This document shows positions 44,484 to 52,282 of a DNA stretch of 64,000 nt, one piece after another. The notes below the pieces were generated by a model, which saw only the letters and a list, made by a program, of their open reading frames with translations, did not search any database and was not told where the DNA came from. The stretch is from positions 124,001-188,000 of the forward strand of contig NZ_NWTI01000002.1 of the NCBI RefSeq assembly GCF_002531575.1, written 5' to 3'. The position numbers were made by a program, and so were the translations under genes. This DNA is from Bradyrhizobium sp. Y36. Its GTDB lineage: Bacteria; Pseudomonadota; Alphaproteobacteria; Rhizobiales; Xanthobacteraceae. The number at the start of each line of letters is the position of its first letter. Within the stretch, counting starts at the first letter, position 1.

Positions 44484-44873
44484 ATGGCTTCGAACGTCGT
44501 CGCGCGCCGTTGCGCGATGTTTTTCTTTGCGCTGTCCGTTTGTGTCGCCGGCGCTCGCCACATCACGGATGCGCATGCGGCCGGCGCATTTGCGGTCGGC
44601 AAGTGCGGCGCCTATGGCCAGGCTTATGACTATGGCCACGAGCACGAGGCGCGGGCCGCGGCGCAGAAGCAGTGCAAGGGCGACTGCACGACCGTGACGA
44701 TGAAGCGTGCCTGCGCGGCGATGTCGGTCGATCTGTCCAATCCGTGTGGCGCCTATGGCTATGCCGTCAAGCCGAAGATCTCCGCCACGCTCAATGCCGC
44801 CACGCGCGAATGCTACAAATACGGCGGGAAGGAATGCGTGATCCGCGCGTGGGTCTGTGACGCCAAGGGGTAG
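44484..44873 (+). CDS. exported DUF4189-type protein
   Basis: The 129-residue product has an N-terminal signal sequence (MFFFALSVCVAG to DAHAAG, cleavage after AHA). The mature part has the repeated small pattern AVGKCGAYGQAYDYG and GAYGYAVKPKI, with six spaced Cys (KCGA, KQCKGDC, RAC, NPCGA, REC, KEC) that probably pair. DUF4189 proteins are small exported proteins, and function is not established. The longer frame from 44343 includes the G tract and is less likely to be translated. Confidence 0.75.
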   Translation: MASNVVARRCAMFFFALSVCVAGARHITDAHAAGAFAVGKCGAYGQAYDYGHEHEARAAAQKQCKGDCTTVTMKRACAAMSVDLSNPCGAYGYAVKPKISATLNAATRECYKYGGKECVIRAWVCDAKG

Positions 44874-45165
44874 TTTGCCGTTGTCGGGCGCGCGCCTTTT
44901 GGCGCACGCTTCAGGCTGCAATTGCACATCGGAAAATCCTTAGGCTCCGCCGTGCATCGAAGACGTCGAGTTTCCTGAAAATCCCTGTGCCGCGGGCATT
45001 TCCCATATCGCTCGATTGGCGGCGACAAGACCACGATGAGACGCAATCTCCGACGACCGGTTTGGTAGTTCCAATCGTGCATTTCAACTTTTGGTCGCGA
45101 ATACGCTGGCTTGTTTGATCTCGGTATGCGACCTTGCATTGAGCGAACTCGAACCGGGAGCGAAA

Positions 45166-45504
45166 ATGAGAACGATCAATTGGGTGTGCACCAAGTCCGC
45201 TGGCTGGAATTGGCAGGGAGCAAATGGTGCGACGAATGAACCCAATCAGATGACGGGAACCATCAACCTCGGGACGAACACGGAGTTTTGGTGGCAGTGC
45301 GAATCTCTGATCCTGGATGGAAAGACCGTCGGTACGGCGGCGATCCGGCATTATCAGGAAGGTGGTCAGGATCTGATTCAAGTGTTCACGGACGCCAGAG
45401 GCGCTTGGCACGACCAGCCGTCGACTGGCAACTCCGTAGCCAGCCAAACGGGCGAGACAGGCAAGAGCGGGGGCATCAGTCTGACGGCTGCTTTCGTTGA
45501 CTAA
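45166..45504 (+). CDS. Trp-rich 112-residue protein, no family recognised
   Basis: ATG 45166 follows CCGGGAGCGAAA. The product has Trp-rich segments (INWVC, GWNWQG, FWWQC, AWHDQ) and many polar residues, giving a likely all-beta fold such as a lectin-type domain, though no family was recognised. No signal peptide is present. The local sequence is clearly less GC-rich than the neighbours. The gap on both sides is short of genes. Confidence 0.7.
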   Translation: MRTINWVCTKSAGWNWQGANGATNEPNQMTGTINLGTNTEFWWQCESLILDGKTVGTAAIRHYQEGGQDLIQVFTDARGAWHDQPSTGNSVASQTGETGKSGGISLTAAFVD

Positions 45505-45778
45505 CCCTCGCGTCGTCCAGACCTGCGATTGACCGTCGCGCGTCTTGACGCATGCGGAGGCCGGTAGGGTATCGATCGCGGCCGCATTGTCGCGGTCGAT
45601 ACGGCCAGTCCATGCCGCGCTCATGGTTATGCCGTGGAGCCGAGAAGTTTCAGCTCGTCCAACCCCGCAATCAGAAAATGCTGGGCCTGGGCCTGCGACG
45701 CGAAGGCGTAGTTCCTCTTTTGCTGTCGTTCCGGTACGATGCATGGCATCGCGTCTGGAATGACGTTTGGGGAATTGC

Positions 45779-46189
45779 ATGCAGTTCGATACCAAGATCG
45801 CCGTCGTGATCCGCTCCGATCTTCAGGCCTGGCAGAAGCTCAACGTCGCGTCGTTTCTCACCAGCGGCATTGCCGCGGCCTTTCCGGACTGCATCGGCGA
45901 GCCCTATGAGGACGCCTCGGGCACGAACTATCATGCGCTGATCGGTCAGCCGATCCTCATCTACGGCGCCGACGGCCCTGCGCTGTCGCGGGCACTCGAT
46001 CGCGCGCTCGCGCGCAACGTCAAGCCGGCGGTCTACACCGAGGACATGTTCAGCACGACGCATGATGCCGCCAATCGCGAGGCGGTGAGGGCAGTGGCGC
46101 GCGCCGATCTCAATCTCGTCGGTCTCGCCATGCGCGCCGAGCGCAAGGTGATCGACAAGGTCCTCGACGGGCTGAAGTTCCATAGCTGA
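45779..46189 (+). CDS. DUF2000-family protein
   Basis: The 136-residue product begins MQFDTKIAVVIRSDLQAWQ. It continues with LNVASFLTSGIAAAFPDCIG, YHALIGQPILIYGAD and the C-terminal GLAMRAERKVIDKVLDGLKF, all typical of DUF2000. The family is small, cytosolic, and probably a nucleotide- or ligand-binding fold of unknown role. ATG 45779 is used; the ORF can be extended by four codons. Confidence 0.85.
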   Translation: MQFDTKIAVVIRSDLQAWQKLNVASFLTSGIAAAFPDCIGEPYEDASGTNYHALIGQPILIYGADGPALSRALDRALARNVKPAVYTEDMFSTTHDAANREAVRAVARADLNLVGLAMRAERKVIDKVLDGLKFHS

Positions 46190-46255
46190 CAGAGATTCGG
46201 CCCGGCGTCATTGTGGTGTCATGATGAGGCCGGCCTTGCGCAAACTTTGTGCTGT

Positions 46256-46269
46256 TTGACCCCCATCAA
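46256..46269 (+). promoter_or_regulatory. FixK/FNR-type box upstream of the alcohol dehydrogenase gene
   Basis: TTGAC-CCCC-ATCAA is a perfect FNR/FixK palindrome centred at 46262.5. A TATTCT -10-like hexamer lies at 46291-46296, which predicts a start near 46303. The box is then centred at -40.5, the class II position used by FixK2. Confidence 0.6.
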
Positions 46270-46324
46270 AGGAGCGCCGGGCGGCGTCGCTATTCTGCCT
46301 CGCAACACGCAGAGGAGCAGACAG

Positions 46325-47350
46325 ATGCCGACCATGAAAGCCGCAATCGTCAAGCAATTCGGCAAGCCCCTGGTGATCGAGGACGTGCCGGTGCCGCAGC
46401 CCGGTCCCGGCGAGGTTCTGGTCAAGGTCAAGGCCTGCGGTGTCTGCCACACCGATCTGCATGCAGCCTCCGGCGACTGGCCGGTGAAGCCGGTTCCGCC
46501 TTTCATTCCCGGCCACGAGGCCGCGGGCATCGTCGCGGCGCTCGGGCCCGGCGTGAAGAATCTGAAAGTGGGGGATGCCGTCGGCGTCGCCTGGCTGCAT
46601 GACGCCTGCATGTCCTGCGAATATTGCGAGACCGGTTGGGAGACGCTGTGCGAGCACCAGCACAACACCGGCTACAGCGTGAACGGCGGCTTCGCCGAAT
46701 ATGTCATCGCCTCGGCCGCCTTTGCTGCCAAGCTGCCGGCGACGGTCGATTTCGCCGCCATCGCGCCGATCCTGTGTGCCGGCGTCACCACCTACAAGGG
46801 CTTGAAGGAGACCGAGGCCAGGCCCGGCGAGTGGGTGGTGATCTCAGGCGTTGGCGGGCTCGGCCACGTCGCGGTTCAGTACGCCAAGGCGATGGGGCTC
46901 AAGGTTGCGGCAGTCGATATCGCCGAGGACAAGCTCAAGCTCGCCCGCGAGACTGGCGCCGATCTCGCCGTGAACGCGCTTGCAGCCGATGCGGTGGACA
47001 AGGTGCTGGCGGCAACTGGCGGCGGGGCTCATGGCGTGCTGGTGACAGCGGTCTCGACCCCGGCATTCGCCCAGGCGCTGAAGATGGTGCGCCGGAAAGG
47101 CACCGTCAGTCTCGTCGGTCTGCCGCCGGGCGAATTCCCGACGCCGATCTTCGACGTGGTGCTCAAGCGCATCACGGTGCGCGGCTCGATCGTCGGCACG
47201 CGGCGCGACCTCGACGAAGCCGTCGCATTCGCCACGGAGGGCAAGGTGAAGGCCGAGGTGACGAAGGTGCCGCTCGCGCAAATCAACGACGTCTTCGATC
47301 GGATGAAGGCCGGCAAGATCGACGGCCGCATGGTGCTCGATTTCGACTAG
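46325..47350 (+). CDS. adhP: zinc-dependent alcohol dehydrogenase (AdhP-type)
   Basis: The 341-residue product is a medium-chain dehydrogenase. Catalytic zinc ligands are in [11 protein letters not shown] and PGHEAAGIV, the structural zinc site is [15 protein letters not shown], and the NAD fold is [17 protein letters not shown]. It most resembles the AdhP/AdhA ethanol-active group. ATG 46325 follows GCAGAGGAGCAGACAG, a good ribosome site. A FixK/FNR box at -40.5 suggests induction under low oxygen. Confidence 0.93.
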   Translation: MPTMKAAIVKQFGKPLVIEDVPVPQPGPGEVLVKVKACGVCHTDLHAASGDWPVKPVPPFIPGHEAAGIVAALGPGVKNLKVGDAVGVAWLHDACMSCEYCETGWETLCEHQHNTGYSVNGGFAEYVIASAAFAAKLPATVDFAAIAPILCAGVTTYKGLKETEARPGEWVVISGVGGLGHVAVQYAKAMGLKVAAVDIAEDKLKLARETGADLAVNALAADAVDKVLAATGGGAHGVLVTAVSTPAFAQALKMVRRKGTVSLVGLPPGEFPTPIFDVVLKRITVRGSIVGTRRDLDEAVAFATEGKVKAEVTKVPLAQINDVFDRMKAGKIDGRMVLDFD

Positions 47351-47354
47351 GGCT

Positions 47355-47768
47355 TCATGCCGGCGGCATGCCCGCGAACTTTGGCAGGCTGGGACCGATA
47401 TGATCCCAGCCTTGTCCGCGCGCAGCGTAGGTCACCGCCTGCGGCCTGTAGCGCGCGGGTTCGTCGAGACTTGCGGCGCGGATCGTGAAGATGTCGGGCT
47501 GCGCTGCGAAGGTCATGTAGACCGCAACGCCGCATTGCGGGCAGAAGCCGCGCGTCTTCACATTGCCGCTGTCGCCGACCATGTCCCAGTGCTTGGCCTC
47601 GCCAGTGACCGTGATGCCGGCCCGCGCGAACGTCGCGTAGGAACCGTGGCCGCTGCCGCTCTCCCGCTGACAGTCGCGGCACTGACAATGATTGCTGAAC
47701 AGGGGCTCACCCGGAATCGAATAGCGGATCGTGCCGCAGGCGCAGCCGCCGGTATAGGGCTTGTCCAT
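47355..47768 (-). CDS. GFA-family zinc protein (glutathione-dependent formaldehyde-activating-like)
   Basis: The 137-residue product has the family's zinc-binding Cys: GGCACGTIRYSI, HCQCRDCQRES and RGFCPQCGVAVYM. Most members of this group have no proven formaldehyde activity. It lies 12 bp after the SRPBCC gene and probably belongs to the same transcript as the ArsR regulator. Confidence 0.92.
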   Translation of the reverse strand: MDKPYTGGCACGTIRYSIPGEPLFSNHCQCRDCQRESGSGHGSYATFARAGITVTGEAKHWDMVGDSGNVKTRGFCPQCGVAVYMTFAAQPDIFTIRAASLDEPARYRPQAVTYAARGQGWDHIGPSLPKFAGMPPA

Positions 47769-47780
47769 CGCGCTGCGTCC

Positions 47781-48245
47781 TCAACTGTCTTCGCCGGCGA
47801 TGGTATCGAGCCGCTGCAGCACCTTGACCCAACCGTCGCTCATGTTGCGATACGCCGTGTCGTTCTTCGGCGTCACGAAGCCCGAATGCACCACGCGCAC
47901 GCGCGTGCCCGCTTCGACCGATGTGAGCGACCAGGTGACGACGGTGTCGAGCGCCGAGCCGTAGCCGCTGTTGCTTTCGTCGCCGCCCTTCCAGGCATAG
48001 GCGAAGCGCTGGTTCGGCACGACCTCCAGAACGCGGCAGTGGATCGTGCCGTCCCACGCGCCCGCCGGATTGGTCTTGAACGTAAAGGTGTTGCCTTCCA
48101 CGGCTTCGAAGCCGGTCGGCGGCATCAGCCAGCGCGCGATCAGCTCGGCGCTGGTCAGCGCCCTCCAGACCGTCGCGACGGCGTGAGGGAAGACCTCGTC
48201 GATGACGATGTTCTGAGTTTGGACCTTGGAAGCAACTGCACTCAC
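47781..48245 (-). CDS. SRPBCC (AHSA1-type) protein
   Basis: The 154-residue product begins at GTG 48245, overlapping the ArsR stop by GTGA. The START-like fold signature is FPHAVATVWRALTSAELIARWLMPP and the C-terminal half has WSLTSVEAGTRVRVVHSGF. AHSA1-type proteins paired with ArsR regulators are very common and believed to bind a small ligand. Ligand unknown. Confidence 0.92.
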   Translation of the reverse strand: MSAVASKVQTQNIVIDEVFPHAVATVWRALTSAELIARWLMPPTGFEAVEGNTFTFKTNPAGAWDGTIHCRVLEVVPNQRFAYAWKGGDESNSGYGSALDTVVTWSLTSVEAGTRVRVVHSGFVTPKNDTAYRNMSDGWVKVLQRLDTIAGEDS

Positions 48246-48577
48246 GGATCGATCTCCTTCAAGAGGTCACGCAGGTTCTGGAAGCGCTCGCGCCAGAACA
48301 CGCCGTAATGGTCCATCCAGGTGACCAGGGGCTCGAGCCCTTGCGGCGCGGCGCGGTAGTAGACGTTGCGGCCCTCGGCGCGCTCGGCGACGAGGCCAGC
48401 CTGCTTGAGGGACTTCAGGTGTTGCGAGATCGCGCCCTGGGTGACGCCGCTGCCGCGCGTCAGCTCGGCGACGCTGATCTCCTTGCTCTCGAACACGCGC
48501 TCGAACACGGCGCGCCGCGTCGGGTCGGCGAGGGCGCGCATGACGGTGGTGACGGGGTTTGGAGCAGCTTCGATCAT
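48242..48577 (-). CDS. ArsR-family transcriptional regulator
   Basis: The 111-residue winged-helix protein contains VMRALADPTRRAVFERVFESKEISVAELTRGSGVTQGAISQHLKSL (in blocks), with recognition helix TQGAISQHLKSL. There are no Cys metal-site motifs of the ArsR metal sensors. It leads a GTGA-coupled operon with SRPBCC and GFA genes. Its likely operator is the repeated CTAATTAG tract in the gap to the divergent TetR gene. Confidence 0.94.
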   Translation of the reverse strand: MIEAAPNPVTTVMRALADPTRRAVFERVFESKEISVAELTRGSGVTQGAISQHLKSLKQAGLVAERAEGRNVYYRAAPQGLEPLVTWMDHYGVFWRERFQNLRDLLKEIDP

Positions 48578-48582
48578 GTCGA

Positions 48583-48621
48583 CTAATTAGCAGATACTAA
48601 TTAATTAGCAAGAACTAATTT
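48583..48621. promoter_or_regulatory. TAATTAGCA repeats in ArsR/TetR intergenic region
   Basis: CTAATTAGCA (48583-48592) and TAATTAATTAGCA (48598-48610) are followed by CTAATTT. This AT-rich tract sits directly upstream of the ArsR start on the minus strand, and suits an ArsR-type operator. Confidence 0.5.
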
Positions 48622-48647
48622 ATTAGGTCTGGCAATCATATTGACTA

Positions 48648-48665
48648 TGACTGACTAGTCAGTCA
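48648..48665. promoter_or_regulatory. TetR operator, perfect 18-bp palindrome
   Basis: TGACTGACTAGTCAGTCA is a perfect palindrome ten bases before the TetR start codon, overlapping a TTGACT -35-like hexamer at 48641. This fits autorepression of the TetR/efflux operon. Confidence 0.75.
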
Positions 48666-48675
48666 AATATTGAGC

Positions 48676-49362
48676 ATGCCGAAGAAGCCGACCATGCCTG
48701 CCAAGCCGTCTGCAGAGAGTGGAGGGCATGCGCCCACGTCCGGCGGACAGATGCCTCCGTCGAGCCGTGCGGCGCGCACGCTGGAGCGGCGCGCGGCGAT
48801 CGTGGAGGCGGCGATGGAGGAGTTCATCGCCCGCGGCTTCGCCGCCACGCGCCTCGACGACATCGCCAAACGGGCCGGCGTCGCCAAGGGCACGATCTAC
48901 CTGCACTTCAAGGACAAGGAATCGATGTTCGAGGAGTTGGTGCGGATCGTGATCGTGCCGGTGGTGGAGCGGCTGACCGCGCTGCCGCCGCCGACCGGCT
49001 CGGTACGCGACCTCATCGAGGTCTTTGCCGGCAACTTCCTGAAAGAGGTCATCGGCACCAGGCGCGGCGATCTGGTGCGGCTGATTGTGGCGGAGGGGCC
49101 GCGTTTTCCCGCCGTCGCCGATTTCTACTACCGTGAGGTCGTCTCGCGCGGAATCGCGGCCATGCGCGCCCTGATCGAGCTCGGCATCGCCCGCGGCGAG
49201 ATCCGCGAAAAGGATCTCGGGCGCTATCCGCAGATCCTGGTCGCGCCCGCGATGATCGCGGTGATCTGGCAGAGCCTGTTTGCGCGGCATGCGCCGCTCG
49301 ACGCGCAGGACATGCTGCGCGTCCATCTTGATTTGATTTTTGGCGAACGGAGGACGACATGA
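48676..49362 (+). CDS. TetR-family regulator of the HlyD/ABC efflux operon
   Basis: The 228-residue product has a disordered Pro/Ser-rich N-terminus, then a helix-turn-helix (IVEAAMEEFIARGFAATRLDDIAKRAGVAKGTIYLHF in blocks). The C-terminal domain is helical and contains GTRRGDLVRLIVAEGPRFP. ATG 48676 is taken over TTG 48670. The gene overlaps the HlyD gene by ATGA, so the regulator is in the operon it probably represses through the palindrome at 48648. Confidence 0.95.
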   Translation: MPKKPTMPAKPSAESGGHAPTSGGQMPPSSRAARTLERRAAIVEAAMEEFIARGFAATRLDDIAKRAGVAKGTIYLHFKDKESMFEELVRIVIVPVVERLTALPPPTGSVRDLIEVFAGNFLKEVIGTRRGDLVRLIVAEGPRFPAVADFYYREVVSRGIAAMRALIELGIARGEIREKDLGRYPQILVAPAMIAVIWQSLFARHAPLDAQDMLRVHLDLIFGERRTT

Positions 49363-50147
49363 GGTCGTCACGCGCACTTGCTGCATTTGCATTGGTCGTC
49401 GCGCTCGCAACCGGCCTCGCCGGGTGCAAGGAGAAGCGCGATCCTGGCTTCCAGGGCTGGGTCGAGGCCGACATGATCTATGTCAGTCCCGATGAAGCGG
49501 GGCGGGTGACGAAGCTTGGCGTGCGCGAGGGCGATGAAGTCAAGGTCGGCGATCAGCTCTATTCCGTCGACGACGACCTTCAGCTTGCCGATCTCAACCA
49601 GAACAAGGCGACGCTCGCGAATGCGCAGCAGACCTATGATCGCGCGGCCTCGCTGAGCAAGACCGGCTCGGGCACGCAGGCCAATCTCGATTCCGCGGTG
49701 TCCGCCTTGCGCGTCGCGGAAGCGCGGGTGGCGACGTCGGAGACGCGAATGGCACGGCGCAAAGGCTTTGCGCCCGTTGCCGGCACCATTCAGCAGATCT
49801 ATTTCCGCGAGGGCGAGATGGTGGCAGCGCAACGACCGGTGCTGTCGATCATGCCGCCCGGCAACATGAAGCTGCGCTTCTTCGTGCCGGAGACCGCGCT
49901 GCCGAAGCTCGCGATCGGCGACACCGTCCGCATCTCCTGCGACAATTGCGCGGCCGATCTCACCGCGAAGATCTATTTCATCGCGACCTCGGCCGAATAT
50001 ACCCCGCCGGTCATCTACAGCCTCGATGAGCGCAACAAGCTGGTCTATCTGATCCAGGCGCGGCCTTCGCGCCCCGACGCGCTGCGGGTCGGCCAGCCGA
50101 TCGACGTCTATCTCAACCCGAAGACACCGGTGGCGGACAAGCGATGA
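49359..50147 (+). CDS. HlyD-family periplasmic adaptor lipoprotein
   Basis: The 262-residue product has a lipoprotein signal (AFALVVALATGLAGCKEK, lipobox LAGC, Cys at residue 23). A HlyD barrel (VSPDEAGRVTKLGVREGDEVKVGDQLYSVDD) and coiled-coil helices (LADLNQNKATLANAQQTYD, then EARVATSETRMAR) follow. It links an inner-membrane ABC pump to the outer membrane. The two ABC genes follow with ATGA overlaps. Confidence 0.93.
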   Translation: MRSSRALAAFALVVALATGLAGCKEKRDPGFQGWVEADMIYVSPDEAGRVTKLGVREGDEVKVGDQLYSVDDDLQLADLNQNKATLANAQQTYDRAASLSKTGSGTQANLDSAVSALRVAEARVATSETRMARRKGFAPVAGTIQQIYFREGEMVAAQRPVLSIMPPGNMKLRFFVPETALPKLAIGDTVRISCDNCAADLTAKIYFIATSAEYTPPVIYSLDERNKLVYLIQARPSRPDALRVGQPIDVYLNPKTPVADKR

Positions 50148-51076
50148 GCGTTAGCAGCGGCATCGCGATCGACGTCAAGGGCCTGAGCAAGTCGTTCGGC
50201 GGCCGCGAGGTCGTGCACGATCTGTCGATGCAGGTGAGGCGCGGCTCGATCTACGGCTTCCTCGGGCCCAACGGCTCGGGCAAGACCACGACCATCCGCA
50301 TCCTCTGCGGGCTGCTCACGCCTGACAGCGGCGAGGGCACCTGCCTCGGCTACGACATCCTGAAAGATGCCGAGAAGATCAAGCGCCAGGTCGGCTACAT
50401 GACCCAGCGCTTCAGCCTGTACCAGGATCTCTCCGCGCGTGAGAACCTCGAATTCGTTGCGCGGCTCTACGGTCTGGCCGATGCGCAAGGCGCTGCGCGC
50501 GACATGATCAAGCGGCTCGGGCTCTCCGGGCGCGAGGAACAACTCGCCGGCGAGCTCTCGGGCGGCTGGAAGCAGCGGTTGGCGCTCGGGGCCTGCACGC
50601 TGCCCAATCCGCAATTGCTGCTGCTGGACGAGCCCACCGCCGGCGTCGATCCCAAGGCGCGGCGCGACTTCTGGAACGAGATCCACGCGCTGGCGGCCGA
50701 GGGCCTCACCGTACTGGTGTCCACCCATTACATGGACGAAGCCGAGCGCTGTCACGAGATCGCCTATATCGCCTACGGCCATCTGCTGGCGCACGGCACC
50801 GTGGAGGAGGTGATCGCGAAATCCGCGCTGACGACCTACACCGTGACGGGCGACGACCTCAACGGCCTGACATCCGAGCTCACCGGCAAGCCCGGGGTCG
50901 ACATGGTCGCGCCGTTCGGTACCTCGCTGCACGTGTCCGGCCGTGACGTTGCGGCGCTCGAAGCCAGCATCGCGCCGTGGCGGCGAACAAGCGGCTTGCA
51001 CTGGCACCAATCGTCGCCCTCGCTGGAAGACGTGTTCATCGAGCTGATGGGGCGCTCCAGGGACAATTTCCAATGA
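50144..51076 (+). CDS. ABC transporter ATPase (efflux, YbhF-like)
   Basis: The 310-residue ATPase has Walker A GPNGSGKTTTIRIL, Q-loop YMTQRFSLYQDL, signature ELSGGWKQRLALG and Walker B LLLLDEPTAGVDP with the H-loop STHYMDEAERC. A C-terminal extension follows. It pairs with the permease gene it overlaps by ATGA. The operon has one permease copy, so a homodimer or a partner from elsewhere is needed. Confidence 0.95.
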   Translation: MSVSSGIAIDVKGLSKSFGGREVVHDLSMQVRRGSIYGFLGPNGSGKTTTIRILCGLLTPDSGEGTCLGYDILKDAEKIKRQVGYMTQRFSLYQDLSARENLEFVARLYGLADAQGAARDMIKRLGLSGREEQLAGELSGGWKQRLALGACTLPNPQLLLLDEPTAGVDPKARRDFWNEIHALAAEGLTVLVSTHYMDEAERCHEIAYIAYGHLLAHGTVEEVIAKSALTTYTVTGDDLNGLTSELTGKPGVDMVAPFGTSLHVSGRDVAALEASIAPWRRTSGLHWHQSSPSLEDVFIELMGRSRDNFQ

Positions 51077-52254
51077 GCGCCGTCGATCGTCCGGCTCCAG
51101 CCCAGGGCCCAGTCCCAATCCACGCGGTCCGCGAGCGCTTCGGTTTCCTGCGGCGCTCCTATGCGATGCTGATCAAGGAGTTCATCCAGCTCAAGCGCGA
51201 TCGCGTGTCGTTCGCGATGATCGTGATGCTGCCGGTGATGCAGCTCATGCTGTTCGGCTATGCCATCAACACCACCCCGCACCATCTGCCGAGCGCGGTG
51301 CTGCTCCAAGAGGATTCCGATCTCGCCCGCTCGATCCTGAAGGCGCTGGAGAACACCGCCTATTTCCGCTTCCTTTATGAGGTGCACGACGTCGACGATT
51401 TCGACAATCTCCTGAAATCCGGCAAGGTGCTGTTCGGCGTCGAGATTCCGCGCGGATTCGAGCGGGCGGTGCGGCGCGGCGACAAGCCGGCGCTGCTGGT
51501 AGCGGCCGATGCGACCGATCCGGTGGCGGCCAGCGCGGCGATGGGCTCGCTCGGCATGATCGTGCAGACCGCGCTCAAGCATGATCTCTATATCGGCGAT
51601 CCCCCGGAGATGCCGTTCGAGATCCGCGCGCATGCCCGCTACAATCCGGCAGCTAGCTCCAGCCTCAACATCGTGCCGGGCCTCGTCGGCACCATCCTCA
51701 CCATGACCATGCTGATCTTCACCGCGCTGTCGGTGACACGCGAGGTCGAGCGCGGCACCATGGAGAGCCTGCTGTCGATGCCGATCAAGCCGGTCGAGGT
51801 GATGTTCGGCAAGATCGTGCCCTACGTGCTGGTCGGGTTCCTCCAGGCCTTTCTCATCATCGGCATCGGCGTCGGCCTGTTCGGCGTCCCCGTGCTCGGC
51901 AATCTGTTCCTGCTGGCGCTGCTCTCGACCCTGTTCATCACCACCAATCTGTCGATCGGTTACACCATCTCGACGGTGGTGCAGAACCAGCTCCAGGCCA
52001 TGCAGATGTCGATGATGTTCTTCCTGCCGAGCATTCTGCTGTCCGGCTTCATGTTCCCGTTCGCGGGGATGCCGACCTGGGCGCAATATGTCGGCGAATG
52101 CCTGCCCCTGACCCACTATCTGCGCATCGTCCGCGCCATCATGCTGAAGGGCGCGACCATGCAGAACTTGCGTTTCGACACGCTGGCGCTGGCGGCCCTG
52201 ATGCTGTTCGCGATGACCATCGCCGTGACGCGCTTCCGCCGCACGCTGGATTGA
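51073..52254 (+). CDS. ABC-2-type permease
   Basis: The 393-residue membrane protein has one N-terminal span (VSFAMIVMLPVMQLMLFGYAI, about 44-64), a periplasmic domain of about 110 residues and a cluster of spans from about 200. These include SLNIVPGLVGTILTMTMLIFTALSV and VPYVLVGFLQAFLIIGIGV, with the ABC-2 motif GTMESLLSMPIKPVEVMFGKI. The start at 51073 overlaps the ATPase gene by ATGA. Substrate unknown. Confidence 0.94.
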   Translation: MSAVDRPAPAQGPVPIHAVRERFGFLRRSYAMLIKEFIQLKRDRVSFAMIVMLPVMQLMLFGYAINTTPHHLPSAVLLQEDSDLARSILKALENTAYFRFLYEVHDVDDFDNLLKSGKVLFGVEIPRGFERAVRRGDKPALLVAADATDPVAASAAMGSLGMIVQTALKHDLYIGDPPEMPFEIRAHARYNPAASSSLNIVPGLVGTILTMTMLIFTALSVTREVERGTMESLLSMPIKPVEVMFGKIVPYVLVGFLQAFLIIGIGVGLFGVPVLGNLFLLALLSTLFITTNLSIGYTISTVVQNQLQAMQMSMMFFLPSILLSGFMFPFAGMPTWAQYVGECLPLTHYLRIVRAIMLKGATMQNLRFDTLALAALMLFAMTIAVTRFRRTLD

Positions 52255-52282
52255 GGCACAATGCCCCGGAATCGAGGGGCGA

